Counted from the first letter of the stretch, positions 12,090-24,425 are shown. The stretch: 64,000 nucleotides of DNA from Ligula intestinalis (GCA_036362985.1 JAYGXS010000003.1:66921075-66985074), one strand, 5' to 3'. The notes: generated by a model not told the origin, from the letters alone. Numbers and translations are program-made.

Positions 12090-12420
12090 TATAAGCTAGT
12101 TGAATAGAATAAAGCGTGGAAGGCCAGATTGTTATGAATGATTTACTAAGGTTAGAAGGAGTAGAATATGAGTAATATACAAGTGACTCCCAGACAAGTG
12201 TAGCCCAGCCATGAGTGGGCCGGAGTCCAGAGGCACAGTCAGGCAAGTAGATCACCGGAGTCCGGACAGCTGCAACCGCACAGTGAGTCATCGGCTCTGG
12301 AAGTGAATGAGGGTAGACAAATCCCCCGCAAATTTGTGCGCTGGCCTCGCCCTTGACAAGTGATTGGCTAGTGAGACCAGACCGCCTTTAGAAAGCTAGA
12401 CAGGGAGTGACCTTGTCCCC
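12090..12420 (+). repeat. Dispersed repeat F, copy 1
   Basis: Shares 'ggaaggccagattgtta' with 15098 and a related block with 30248, and shares 'gtgattggct' plus 'gagacc' and 'gaccgcctt' with 30460-30490. Similarity is patchy. No protein is recognised, although a 118-codon minus-strand frame crosses it. Confidence 0.5.
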
Positions 12421-12424
12421 GCGG

Positions 12425-13735
12425 CGTCCGAGGAAATCATGCCTGAGAATAAGGGCTAGCTACAACTAACTGAGCGCCCGTCCAGAGAGTAGGACACTTC
12501 TCGTCACCCGAGAAGGTGTGCTTCAGGGCTCTCAGTAAGACCCGCAATCCTGAACGAAGTCAACTGTTAGATATGAGAGCTCTACACACCTTCTGAAATG
12601 AACATCCAAGGGTAGAGGGACGATATGCTGGAGCTGCCTTGGTCGCCAGTGTATATAATATCGTATTTCGACTTGGAAGCTGCTATTCCTGAAAGGGGAA
12701 CTTCGCTGTCGTCATCAACGCATAGACTTCCGGTAAGTAGTTTTGATGACGTTATGCACAAGTTCTACAAACTCAAGCATGCTTCTCCACATAACGTACC
12801 GAAGAAACAGATTTTGTGCAATTTTTTGTTAAGAATGTGCAGCTCAAAGTCGAGAGCCTTCTTCCTTCATTAAAATAATTTACTCCAATTTAGCTTACCT
12901 TATCCATCCAGCCTACTTCAGAACCGTGGGGAAGTGGCTTTTGAGTCTTGATGACGCAATCCGATGAGGCATCAATACAGCTACGCAGTATGTAGTGTCA
13001 GATCGCCACTACATGATCTGCCGTTGTGAAAACAACTGCCATTTCATTCTGTTTGCCTGTGCATAAAACAACTTCCCCTACTGACCATTTTCTTCTGCGT
13101 TTTAATGTGGAGGTCTCGCGCATGTCACTTACAGCTGCTGGATTATCAATTACCAGTAGGATGAGACAGGGAGGAATGATGACTAAACTTTCCTTATCGC
13201 AGGAATGTCAATCCTGGAAAAAATGCAAGTTCTGTAAGACAGTGCCACCAGCATCGAAACTGCATGGAGAAAAAAAGGGGCCTGTTGCTGCTGTTCACTT
13301 CGCTGTTACGCAAATGCTTGCCCATGCCTGCCATTAGCAACAAGCCCGATTGGTTGACATTGATAAGGTACTCCGCCCTCCAAGGGAATGATCGCCTGCA
13401 TACGACCTACGTCAGTTAAAGAAGCAGGACAAATAAGAGCATGTTCGCAGTGACTGAGGAATGATTGCTGGCTCGAAAAACGGAAAAAAGCACTGTGTTT
13501 CGTCTCTTGACTTCTCCGGCTGTATCCACCAGCAATGCGTTCGCCAAAACCAATGATAACAACTATATAAAGGTGGTACGGTACTATTAGGAAAAAATAG
13601 TAAAGGGTTTATAGTGTACAAGCCTCAACAATAGACACAACAAGTCTAGAGCGAAGTGAATCTATATAAAGGAACGACATAAGCTCAAGAATAACGCCAC
13701 TTAGGATGAAAATAGACTTGAGAAACCTTGTGTGT
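12425..13735. other. Spacer with unrecognised open frames
   Basis: Plus-strand frames at 12625-12873 (82 codons) and 13026-13337 (103 codons) have no recognisable motif. No partner repeat was seen. Confidence 0.35.
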
Positions 13736-14157
13736 GTTTGTTATTGGAAAAAGGGGTTGGCTCCCGTTTTGTATGATTTTCGGCGAAAATTCACGTAGCA
13801 TCAGGATTGGTGTGAAAAACCAGCACGAACGGGGAAGGGTTTCGTGAACAGAGGCTATATGAAGGCTACAGCGGTTTAGGTGGGAGGGGGGTTGACTGGA
13901 AGAGTGGTTCTCGGAGTAGCCACGGCAACTGGGTCAAGAAGGTGGAGGGGGAACGGACAACTGACATCAGCGGGCAGCCAATAGCAGCGTCTGGGGCCAG
14001 TATTCAGACATATGCACTCGATTGGAAACGTAAACCCGGGAGGGTGGCCAGCGTTCCAGGTCGGAGGGAGACAGCCTTCGTAAGGGGTAAACAATCATTT
14101 GTAGGTCGGACGGGATTTCCGATGGAAAAGGGATGTGGAGAATTCCAAACTTGTTCA

Positions 14158-14312
14158 GCCGGAAATAACACACCATGTATACAAATAATTGAATTGCCAC
14201 CCCCAAAGCAGTTTATAGTTGGTAAGCTCAGGAGGACTATGCCATTGCTCAGACAAGATTATGCAATCCCACTTTCCGTGAATTTGTATACAGCGATTCT
14301 TTTGGACCACGT
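14158..14312 (+). repeat. Direct repeat H, copy 1
   Basis: About 155 bp, repeated at 15435-15596 at roughly 90% identity by eye. Anchors: 'acaaataattgaattgccac', 'gcagtttatagttggtaag', 'cagacaagattatgcaatcc'. It is one of the most similar repeat pairs in the window, so probably among the younger duplications. Confidence 0.85.
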
Positions 14313-14375
14313 CCATATTTGGACACCTTTAAAATGCTCGACTGACCAGTAAAAGCAGCACAACTGTTATCGAGC
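14310..14375 (+). repeat. PLE terminal segment, copy at 14.3 kb
   Basis: The string around 'atttggacacctttaa', 'tgctcgactgacca' and 'cagcacaactgttat' recurs at 16699-16757, just beyond the PLE endonuclease relic at 15.6-16.35 kb. This suggests terminal repeats bracketing the element. Confidence 0.55.
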
Positions 14376-15051
14376 GCAGACGGGGGGGGGGTTCATTGAC
14401 AGAGGCCATATGCAATTGTCAGTGGTAGAGGGTGGCTGGACAAGTGGTTCACGATGTAGCCGCGGCAGCTGGGTCAAGAAGGGGGAGGGGGAACGGACAG
14501 ATGGCTCGCCATTACATTCACTTCGCGGGATTTGATCTCCATATGAAAATGGGAGCCGAAACCGAGGGGGGGGAGGGAGTATTCAGTCATGTGCAATAGA
14601 GTAAGGGAAGGTGGTCAGCATTCGAGCGAGGATGGGGACAGCCTTCAAAAGAGGTAAACACTTTGTCGGATCCACTTCATCATATCACCTAGTCACAACG
14701 TGATGGCCTGGAGGGTTTGCGTTGCGAGCTCCTGGGCAAAGAAGAACTTAATTGTTCCTATACTAGATCGGTGAAAGCACATACATTCAGGTAAGCAATC
14801 ATTTTGCAGGTCGGACAGGAGTTTCGCTGGAGAAGGGGTCTGTAGAATTTCAAACTTGTTCAGGTGGAAATAACAGTGTATTTATTAGATGCACACCTAC
14901 GTGGAAGGTCGTTCATCGTTGCTACTTCAGCTGGTGCCATTTTTTAAATCCATCACATCCTCCTCCGCCTACGCATGGTAGACTGATGGATGAAATGGAC
15001 TCAGGTGAACGGCATAGGGAGGGGTGTTAAGGCTAATAAAGTTTAAACCTA

Positions 15052-15330
15052 ACGGCTGCGATCTTCCAGGCCCGGTTCCTTAGGAGGAGAGAGAAGTCAC
15101 GGGAAGGCCAGATTATTAGTAGGAATATATTCCTTAGAGAATGAATTTGGGAAGAGGAAGTAGGAGAATGATTATCAGACGCCCGCACAACCACAAGCCA
15201 GTGGACGGCGTCTGAAGTGCGGTCTGCTCGGCAGTCATCACATGAGGTCCTGTGTGAGTTGGCCTTTGATTTAATGCTACAGAGGCCGGAAACAGCAAGC
15301 AATCCGAAAAGCTCTTCGTGTTGAGCTAGT
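15052..15330 (+). repeat. Dispersed repeat F, copy 2
   Basis: 'gcgatcttc' then 'ggaaggccagatta' then 'agtaggaa' and 'tatatt' align with 30207-30280, and the middle block aligns with 12115-12135. No conserved frame. Confidence 0.5.
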
Positions 15331-15434
15331 CACTACATCCCCTTGACACAACAGAACAGGAGACGTGCTCAGGGTGCGTGGCCATGACGACTAAAATTAC
15401 CGGGAAAAACAATCAGAGTAAAATTAATATTTCA

Positions 15435-15596
15435 GAAGTCAGAAATAATACACCATGCATACAAATAATTGAATTGCCACCCCCGAAGCAGTTTATAGTT
15501 GGTAAGCCCATGAGGACTACGCCATTGTTCAGACAAGATTATGCAATCCCAACTTTCGCGAATTCGTAGAGAGTGGTTCTTTTGGCCGACGTTGAG
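15435..15596 (+). repeat. Direct repeat H, copy 2
   Basis: Second copy of the repeat at 14158-14312. It lies immediately upstream of the PLE endonuclease relic. Confidence 0.85.
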
Positions 15597-15641
15597 ACAC
15601 ACTGCAGTGACGACAGTGGGAAGAGGGAGGAGGTTAAATAA

Positions 15642-16346
15642 TTCCATGCGCTATTTGAAGTGATCGGTTATCCAAAGTCCTTCATGCGCAAGTGGCTTAC
15701 GAAGCCTCAACTTGAGCGGTCGAAAGGAGAAGGCCTCAAGTTTTGGTTCGATACCCCTTATATGAAGAAGATATCCGAGGCGACTGCAAAAATCCTGAAA
15801 ACATTCTTGATCGGTGTGACTCACAAGCCGAAATCAACCATTAGACAGCAGATCATGAGGCCCAAAGACCAGCCACCGTCGACAGAACAGTCAGCCGTGG
15901 TCTACAGCATACTATGTCAAGACTGCGATGCAAGGTATGTCGGTGAAACGGGCAGACGCCTTGGCACCAGGTTGTATGAGCATCAGCTCACAATCAACTG
16001 CAAGGATAAACTGTCTATGGTCTATGAATACGGAAAGCAGAAGAAACACATCTTCACCTTCGAAAATGCAAGGGTAATAGGCTGAGCCAATGACAAGATG
16101 GCATAATTTCTGCTGGAAGGTTGGTCTTCGACTGGCACACTTGACGGAGCCATAGACCTTCATCCTGCTTACCAGGCGGTATACAAGCGGCTAAAGTCAG
16201 TTCGAACAAGGCCGACAGGACTGCAAAGAAGACACAAGCGTGGAGTACAACTGAGATCAGAGAAAGATATGAGAGGGTTGGCCAGGGACCAGGTGACCAG
16301 CGTGGGACGCTACCTCATCGCTACCGCGCACACGAGGTTGACATGA
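15642..16346 (+). pseudogene. PLE GIY-YIG endonuclease relic (lineage 1)
   Basis: C-terminal endonuclease half of a Penelope-like element polyprotein, which nicks DNA to prime reverse transcription. The frame is open from 15642 to 16082. It starts with the linker after the RT (GYPKSFM) and contains the PYMKKISEAT block and the GIY-YIG core: VYSILCQDCDARYVGETGRR (about 15900-15959) with LYEHQ after it. In-frame TGA at 16083 and TAA at 16104 break the conserved WANDKMA-like region. The same frame then continues (FLLEGWSSTGTLDGAIDLHPAY) to a TGA at 16344, which matches the usual PLE C terminus. No RT domain precedes it, so the copy is 5'-truncated or rearranged. The PLE-type tail continues to about 16760. 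Confidence 0.85.
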
Positions 16347-16596
16347 ACTCATTCAGGCAGCAACAAGTGATTAGTCCGTCGGTAGACGAGATACAGGCCA
16401 GTAAGCGCACGGACTTGCCAACAATTACGACGGCTGCAAAGGGGACAAAGGAAACTCGAGCCCCCCAGTGATCAATCTCACGGACAGTCAGAAACGAAGA
16501 CGCAGGCTAAAGTTCGTGCGCCGAGCACGGATATAATAACATGCATGCAGCAAGGCTGAAACAGTCCCGATAAACAGGAGCAACAACAACGTTACT

Positions 16597-16635
16597 CTGA
16601 CGATGGAAACAAGTGAGTGCCCGAAACGTCAGTCC
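16597..16635 (+). ncRNA. Hammerhead-like core (type 2) in PLE tail
   Basis: CTGACGA at 16597-16603, an intervening 19-20 nt, then GAAAC at 16623-16627 followed by GTCAGT. This is the same layout as at 28239-28274. A 2-bp stem III (AC/GU around GUCA) is possible. Stem I is not convincing, so activity is doubtful. Confidence 0.4.
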
Positions 16636-16959
16636 CAATATAATTTGGTCCTTCTCCTTGAACCTTTTTCTTCGTCTTTTTTGGGGGATGCTGAAAACGA
16701 TATTTGGACACCTTTTAACGTGCTCGACTGACCAATGAAAACAGCACAACTGTTATTCAGGGGCAAATCCTCGACTTTCGACATTACTCCAGCCTTAATT
16801 TTCTACTACGTCGGCCACCAAACCACGGAGAGGTATGCACAACCGTTCCACCGGATATGGCGAAAATGACAAATTCGTTGATGTACTTTCATCCGACCGC
16901 TAACGGAATTTATATAACCACTCTGACTAGGGTCTCGACAGAGGCCCTATCAGTCGTCG

Positions 16960-17190
16960 CAGCTGGTAGTACAGGCAGATTGTACTGCCACCAAAGACAA
17001 AGGAGGCTAAAATGGCCATTTATGGCCTATTAGCTGCAAGCAAGACAACGAGCTCAAGGGTAAAGGGGTTTGACTCTGATAACAAAAACGTCGCGATGTC
17101 GAGGCTCGGGTGGGACGCGTATGACTGGCTGATGACGGCTAATAAGACAGAAATGGCCATTTCAGTCTCCCTTGTCTTTTTTTCTATTAC
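16960..17190. repeat. Foldback of S2 SINE tails
   Basis: The left arm (about 16990-17035) and right arm (about 17140-17185) are inverted copies centred on AATGGCCATTT, with 'agacaa', 'gga' and 'ggct' matching outward. The right arm is the S2 SINE tail seen at 51030-51200 (minus) and 63560-63640 (plus). Short frames occur on both strands only because of the symmetry. Confidence 0.6.
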
Positions 17191-17274
17191 TATCCAACGA
17201 CAAATTCCACGTGTAATCAGGGTCGAGCAATACAAGTGCTAAGGAAGCCAAGCGATATGTTAGCTCACAAAAAG

Positions 17275-17545
17275 TTTGTAATTATGAGATTTTTTAAGAT
17301 TTTGAGGTATTAATTTGGTATACATCACATGCGTCCATTTACCTATGCTGCCTAGAATGTAAAGAGCATGTTTCACAGCTTTTGCAATATTTTATGAGAA
17401 CATTGTGGCTTCTTCGTAGGCAAAAACTTAATTTCCTTAAACGGGATAGACACAGTATGCAGATTTTAAAAAATCGGCAATTAAGAAACTTTTTCAAAAC
17501 TAGAATGTAATCTTTCTTGAAGTATAACAATTAAAGAAAGTGTAA
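17275..17545 (+). repeat. Central segment of foldback element P, copy 2
   Basis: Aligns with 44515-44815, the loop of the palindrome at 43.75-45.15 kb. Anchors are 'attatgag', 'tatgagaac' plus 'tgtggcttctt', 'acacagt' plus 'gcag', 'gcaattaagaaactttt' and 'tttcttgaa'. The inverted arms are absent or too diverged here. Confidence 0.7.
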
Positions 17546-17549
17546 TTTG

Positions 17550-18720
17550 ATACCATACCAATCTGTCTTATCTGACTTGTGATATCGGGGAAACTTCCCT
17601 TCTCAACTGTACAACCTGCAATAAATGGTGAGCATAACGTAATCCAAACACACAACCTTCCTATCCACAGCGCACTTCGATAAATTAGACTTAAATGCAG
17701 TGGTTGCAATAAACGACAAAAATCCCTCAAAAAACCTATTAAATGAAGAAGTTGCTGGGAAACCTGGCGTACAATATCCATTCAAAATATATCGGGGGAC
17801 GTCAATCAAGAACAATGTGTCTAGCGCACCGTTGTGAGATCCGGAGGAGCAATTTACGTTCGCCATCGCAAAGTAGAAGTCAAAGTNNNNNNNNNNTGTC
17901 TGCTTTCGCATTTAAAGGCAATCAGTCCATGCCCACTTTGTCCGTACTTACTGGCCCCTCTAAATAGCCATCCGATGCTGGGTGACCTCTCAAGGACATG
18001 CACAATCTGGCTGCGTTCTTGCCCGTGATTACAGCTCTTTTATGTCTGTGCGCTGACCTCTGCTCACATGCGTTTGTCCGGTGTGAATTCGGGGTCTGTC
18101 TGTCTGGATGGATTGATGGATGGATGGCAAGGGTGGCGGCTCACGTGGTCGGCTGCCGTAACATTATCATTTATATTTTGACTAAAGAAAAGTTTTTTCG
18201 ATCTAAAGAATATGGCGCTACAAGTTTTCTATTTAACAAAATATCTAAATTGATTGTTCTAATTTGTGGCTGTGTTTTTACCTCTCCAGAATCCCAGGAT
18301 TATCGAAAAAACTTTATTTGTCTTTACAAACACTTACTACTTCCTATAGTTCTTTGAAGTACTCAATATGCCTAATAATGTTCCTTATTATTTGGAAGTT
18401 TTGCTAAATGCATTCACACTGGTATTCGAGTAATGACCAAACTTTTACAAAGTTATGAAAATTGCGTGGTCTCTGGCAACAGCTGCACACGAGACTGCAA
18501 TGCGTCAGTTTTACAAATAGGAGGCTTTCATCACTGTCTAGTTAGTTTTTTTGTAGGACAAGGTAACAGACAGCATGATAGGTTTTACTTATAAGGTCCC
18601 CGCGGCTGGATATGGGAACGGGAACCACCAGTGACATGGCGCTTAATTCCACGGAGTTTGCGGTTTGGGTTAAGTGTATGATCAGGGCTAATTTAGTTGA
18701 GCCAGTAGTTTATTTTAGCC
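17550..18720. other. Spacer containing the assembly gap
   Basis: Ten Ns at 17887-17896. Overlapping frames on both strands around 17500-17970 are cut by the gap and not recognised. A short (GATG)n-like run lies at 18111-18126. Confidence 0.5.
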
Positions 18721-18724
18721 CTCT

Positions 18725-18953
18725 GGCGGTTTCTGTTTGGGCAATCAACTTGCCCTCTCGTATTGGTGGATTTCCTACGAGCGGCAAATTAAGCGGGTAA
18801 TATCGTTCCAAGTGTGATTCAACTAACGGTGTGAAGCGTGGCATTCGTAGCTCAATGAGGGAGAGCGTTGGCTTGCGTAGAAGACCTTTCCTCCTATGCG
18901 GATTCGAATCCCACCGAATGCCACGATTTTTTTTCACAATGGAGTCAACTGAG
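18725..18953 (+). repeat. S1 SINE copy 6, plus strand
   Basis: The tail (with 'gcaatcaacttg', 'cgtattggtggatt' and 'gcgggtaatatcg') leads into the tRNA-like head at 18840-18922. A T-rich flank with 'tcacaatggagtcaact' follows. It is a single copy and not part of an inverted pair. Confidence 0.8.
18840..18922 (+). repeat. tRNA-like head of S1 copy 6
   Basis: The acceptor ends GGCATTC/GAATGCC pair perfectly. The A box is TAGCTCAATGAGG and the B box is GATTCGAATCC. The T stem has mismatches, so it is scored as a SINE promoter and not a functional tRNA. Confidence 0.75.
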
Positions 18954-18959
18954 GTAACC

Positions 18960-21900
18960 AAATCTGTGCTGAAACACAGAAACATTGTAGAACAACGTCA
19001 GTCAAATAAATAACCCCTTGTAGACCAGCAATATTGCTTAGCTATTTTAGTTTGGCTTCAACCTGTGCAGGGGTGAAGTCTCTGCGTCGTGCCATGCTCA
19101 TATTATGAATGACTAGAGGGAAACCTAATTACCACCTATTTAGACATTACGATATGGGAAGAATATGCTTATCTGAAGGTGACAAATTTATTCTTTTCTG
19201 TTTTTAATCACGGCTCAGGCAGACAGGTTTGCAAACATGGACACTGGGCCGTGAGTTTTAACTTCTGATTGCCTTTTGTGGTACTCTTACGTAGTTGGAT
19301 TCATTCTGCGGCATAGGCAATTAAAACGGTCAAAATACTGTTTTTATTGTGCAATTCCAGTCAGCCATTGCGTTTGTCTCCGGTCCGCCTTCAGTTGGTA
19401 AGCGTAAATCCTCCCTCGTCATCAAGAGCGGGAAAGAAACAGCAAAGAGATTATGCGAGCAGCGCTCAGTCCCTTACGCTGCGTTCATAAGACTACAAAT
19501 AAGTCACACTCCGCACCGGATTTTTAGACCACCTTCAAATTTAAGTTTAGAGTTAGAGCTTAGCCCTTGCACTTAAGGTGTGGTTAGACTTAAGGTTAGT
19601 ATTATGGGTAGGTTTAGTGTCAAGATTAAAGTAACGATGTTTGAGTTAGGAAACGGAATTAATTTACTCATCTTGACCTTTGGTGCAAAGACACTGGTTT
19701 TGGTGGGCTTCTCCCTATTCGTGTCCTGCCGATGGGATCATATAACTACTTGCGTGCGAAGAGGTTCCTAAATTGCATCAGTATCTGCTGGAAGGCCAGG
19801 GAATAGTAATTGCAGGTGTTTCACGCGTAGACTCGACTTTCTTAGTTGGGCAACTTGCAGTCACGTGAAGTAATATTTGGCTGGATGAACTAGTTGATCG
19901 GTACAGTTATATAGTTCCATTTGTTGATAAGTTTCCTTCCTTAGTGACATTGATCGCTTGTGGACTACAATGAGCATTTGGAGGTTTACCACCGAAACCG
20001 CTATCAACTGTAATCGACAACCTGATTTCAAGCAAAGGCCCTCAACTTGCTTTTCTTTGACGGTTTTAATTAATTTTAAAAATTAATTTTGGCAGCACGT
20101 AATGTGTGCATTTTTCTTGCCTTTCACGTTACTGTCCGCTGATCTTAAATAAAATCCTACGTAGGACAGATGACGCCAAGCGTTCAACTTTCTCGATTTT
20201 GGTTACCTAGAAGTTTTAGTAATGTGAACTTATTTATACTGAGAGCATTTGACTGCATCCCAAAGAGCAGAGGTTTTACTTTTAAAAAGGAAACACGGTA
20301 TGCTACGTTTGACGTTTTTGAAGTCAGTCTGACTGCTCCAACTATCGGGTACCCGGTTACTTCCACATTTCAAGGAACTCAAATCAATTGCTTTCGTTTT
20401 TTGTCTACTTGTGGGTAATATTTGATCGTCAGCGGCGTTGAATCCATCAACCGAGTCAGACCGGACAACCTAGGACAAACAACTTCCTCAAGCAATTAGA
20501 GGTGAGTTCGACGGTTCTGATACAATATATTCTGGTATCGATTAAATGTTAAAATTAAATTAGAACAATTATAACTATAACGGAAACGACAGATTCGGCC
20601 ATTTTATAGATTTATTTATGGTGCCGGAGAAAATAATTCCATTTTTTAAGGATTTTGCGTTCTGTAAGTAACATAACAGTATTCAACTGTTACGAAGAAA
20701 GATAAACGGTTGAAGGCTGACTTTTAAGTATCTTGTGATACAAAAGCATATGTCAAATTTTTCTGAAGAGGTAGTTTTCATTCTGAATGCGTCGTACCAC
20801 TTTCTCAAAGGCGAGGATGGTAAGGACAAAACTTTTTACTATTTAATACAGCCTCAGTAGATTTTCAATTGATTTAAATTGTTCATGGCTACTGCAGCCT
20901 CGTCACTAACACAATTCGTCGTGAGAGGAACAATAAACGCACTGTTGGCTATCGTGCTGGGCTCAAAGATAACCATTTCACAGGAAGCACGCACAGGGTT
21001 TGGTCATTTGCAAGCGTTTATTTAATCTCACTCTGCGGATTTCCAAGAACGGGCGTAAAAACTGCGTTAAGAATAAGATTTTATGCACTTATGAAGCCCT
21101 TGGTGATGCTAAGAAACCAGCTACTGTTACAGGAATCAGCTCAGACAACGTGATAGTACCTAATTTTACTAACAATTAAATGTATCGGTAGTTTTACTGC
21201 GTTTTTACGGTACACGTAGGTGCCATGGGCGTGTCCTTAAAAGAACATTAAGTGGATAGCCAACAAAGAACTAAAAAGTACCAAATATCGGTTTCCATTG
21301 GTACGTACATTGTGCCCGAATGCGCATAGTGTTTTGTACATATTAAGTGAACTTCTAAAATAAGAACCTTGCATTCTAGGTGGAACAGTTTGCCTTGTGC
21401 CCAGTAAAGCATTTCTCTGTGTACTTCTATGTACCCCTTAGCATTTGCTTACTTTAAAATAAATATTTCGATCGAGGATAGGTTGAATTCGCTTCGATGC
21501 TTTGAAGCTTTCACAATCAGTCACTGAGTGTTGTTTCATGCAGCGAAAGCGCAGTTCGCATATCAGAAAAGCATCCTGGGAAGTTGTCGTAAGGGAAGCA
21601 ATTACAGGAGAAATTAAACAAAAGAGCCGGTGCATGAACGAGGGTGTTCAGATTGGTCATATAATTAATAACTGTTTTCGATGAAAAATGGACAATTCTC
21701 GGCAGATCAGAAACCTTCTTCAACACGAACGCAACTAGCAAGTAGCCTTAGCAGTCAGCTGGAAAAGTAACTGGTAGATAAAGGTATATGCCTGCCGTTT
21801 TAAGCATGAAATTTCACTAAAACACCTTACCAAGGAAATAAAGTAGTCACAAAAAGCCGTGCAACTTTGACAACTTTGTAAAGATTTGAACATTACTCGA

Positions 21901-24000
21901 ATACTAGAGTGAATGCATTTAGGAAAACTTAGAAAAAATAATGAATGGCATTGGGAATATTTAAAACTTAAAAGAAATAAAAGAAGTACTGGGTATTTGT
22001 AGAGAAAAATAAAATTTTCTCGATAATCGCCAGTTTCTGGAGACGTAAAAAAAGCTATAAATTAGAACAATAAATTTAAGGATTTTGTTAAGTTGAAAAC
22101 TTAAGGCAACCACTTTCTTTATATACAAAGAACGTTCCTTTAGTCTTAGTTTTTTTTACATATTAACATTAGTGGATAACTATTTATTGAATATATTCAA
22201 ATGAAGTCTGTCATTATTTTCTTCGTTTTCAGGGTTTTCGTTAATAAATTGCGCTTTTGTTCAACGTTTACACCAAAACGTTTAAATTAAGATATATATA
22301 AAGAGCATTTCCGGAAAAAAAGATTATTTTGGACATTCGCGTTTATGAGTATGGCCTTGCTGCGCAAAATTTTTCCAGTTCTGGCTGGGATATCTTCTAT
22401 ACTCATTGTACTTTTTTTGGAGATTCTCCATATTATTATCAGCATTAGTAAACAGTTTGGTTCTTTCTTCTGTACTAGCATAGGGAATTCCCTCGATATG
22501 GGACTACTCCCAATTTCGCCAAAATTAATGGCAATTTATCTTAATAAACCTAAATAAAATGATACTTTACCTAACTAAAAGGCTTTCGCAGAATTAAATC
22601 AACTCAATGAAGCAAAATAGTGTTACCAAATATATGCTCAAGTACCAAGTCAAATTTCATAATGAAATTTGCACGGCCTTTGCCAACTACTGTATGAGGA
22701 TAGAAATGTGAGAGGATGCTTAAAAAAGAGTTGTTTATTTTGGTTTCTTAAAATTTTACTTGAGGCGCAATATTACGTCTACTAGAAAAGACTTCAGTTC
22801 AGATCAGTGTATTGAGGACGAAAGTGGGCCGAGGTGAGCCAAATCCAAGGAAGGTCCTGTGCTACCAAACGCCGTGGCTCGTTTATGCGTGTCGTTCTCT
22901 AAAAGGAAACCTATATAACCAATAAAATACTGTTAACTATATCTTTCAAGGGAAGTAAAATTTCAGTTTGCCCTCATGAAAATCAGGTAAATACAAGTAG
23001 AAGGGATCGCAGCGCAATTAGGAAAATAGCAAATTCGGAAACAAAAACCTATTTTGAATATTTTTTACTGGTGTGCTATAAACGTAAGGAAACCACTCAC
23101 TTCTCTATTTCATGTCGTACGGGGAGGATGTGAAAGCATACGGAAACCGGAAATCAAACCAGCAGAATATTTCGCTCATCCTTGGTAGGTATTAAGCCCC
23201 TCTGTTGTGCATTTGCACACTAAAACGGGGTTTAAATGTAAGTAAATGTACCTAAAACCGCTCTAGTATAGAAAATGGGAGGTTTTTCAATATTTAACAG
23301 AATGCTTCTCCCTAATTTTCAGGCAACTTAAAAAGCGATCAAAGCTTTCAATTGTTATTTTGACTTAACTTTTAAAAAGGGAAACTTAGCAGATATGGCC
23401 CGTCGATATATCTGAGTAAAGTGTTTTTTTTCAAGAGTTAGCTTGTTATTAAGAGCTGTGTAATTGGTTTTAGGCAAAAGAATAAGTGAGGCTTTTTGGG
23501 CATCAATTTTTCCTTGCAATGAGCTGACACATTTGGGTGATTTTAAAACCATTAGCCAAACAGACAGGTACAAAAGAAAGAATGTCCACAGAATCACCAC
23601 TTATGTAGACTCTTGCAATAAGTATCTTATTTTAAAGTTCTTGGTTACACATAAAACAGAATCCTAATTTATGTAAAATCGACAAAATTCACTCAAGAAC
23701 GATATGCACCTCATCGTAATCATACACCACAAATAATTTCAAAGAAATGTGACCGCAGGAAATTTCTCTTAGTGTGTGAAGCGTAGTGTGCTTACGAGTG
23801 CACCCACACGATTCCATTTAAATTTTGGCAGGACTTTTCTTGGTAGTGGTCTAGGATACAACAAGCCGTAGGTTGTTTTCATACGGTAACCATGAGAAGT
23901 GTTTTTGTAAGTTGATAAAACTGATTTACCAAAAAAGGATTTTGTGAAATTAAGGAAAAAAAGTCGTAGTTTGTTGAAATAATTTAATATGGTGGCTATA
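18960..24000. other. Five-kilobase AT-rich desert
   Basis: No recognised gene, domain or transposon terminus over about 5 kb. Open frames are 60-82 codons and unremarkable. A short stretch at 19535-19630 is rich in TTAG-type words (such as 'ggttagacttaaggttag' and 'gggtaggtttag') and may be an old telomere-like array, much more degenerate than the one at 24.2 kb. Confidence 0.4.
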
Positions 24001-24047
24001 GGCCGACGGCGTTGGGCGCGTTAATCGAAAAAGGTGGAAAAAGCAAA

Positions 24048-24102
24048 TCGAGCTCGAATTGCTGTTGCCAAACTTGCAAATGTGGAGTTTTATTCGGAAA
24101 AC
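24048..24102 (+). repeat. Left direct repeat flanking the telomere-like array
   Basis: About 55 bp beginning TCGAGCTCGAA, containing 'caaacttg' and 'aaatgtggag'. It is repeated in the same orientation at 24426-24475. Confidence 0.7.
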
Positions 24103-24199
24103 TTTCCTTTGCTCAAAACCCAGTAATAATGGATTTTTTGAAGATGTTTTGGAATATTAAGCAGAAACATTGGGCTTTTTACATAAGATATCACTATCT

Positions 24200-24402
24200 G
24201 ACACTGAACCTTACACTAAAACTGAACCTTTAACCATTATCCTAACCTTAACCCTAAACCTAACCCTAACCCCTAACCCTCACCATTACCCTAAACCTAA
24301 CCCTAACCCCAACCCTTACCCTAAACCTAAAAGTTACCCTTACCATAAACTCTGACCCTAACCATAAATCTAATCCTAACCCTAACCTTTACCCTAACGC
24401 CA
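24200..24402 (+). repeat. Interstitial degenerate CCCTAA telomere-like array
   Basis: About 200 bp built largely of CCCTAA and its variants (CCCTAAA, CCTTAC, CCATAA). The unit matches the TTAGGG telomere repeat on the minus strand. Low identity of units indicates age, so this is an internal array and not a chromosome end. Confidence 0.9.
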
Positions 24403-24425
24403 ATCGTGGTCAAATCTTGTTCGGA

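Larger units (their letters stand above)
13841..14880 (+). repeat. Imperfect tandem duplication, G-rich unit
   Basis: Text from 13841 ('cggggaagggtttcgtgaacagaggc') recurs from 14381, including the 'tgggtcaagaagg' block followed by 'ggagggggaacggac' (13932-13958 and 14471-14498). It closes with the 'tagaatttcaaacttgttcag' block (about 14137-14160 and 14847-14868). The second unit contains extra sequence. The 136-codon frame 13942-14352 spans the first unit but is not recognised. Confidence 0.65.

Noticed and set aside
13942..14352. 136-codon plus-strand frame as a host gene
   Set aside because: It runs through a tandem repeat and direct repeat H, has no recognisable motif, and the repeat copies do not keep the frame.
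22345..22557. Hydrophobic 70-codon frame as a mitochondrial insertion
   Set aside because: The AT-rich hydrophobic composition is suggestive, but no mitochondrial protein motif can be recognised.
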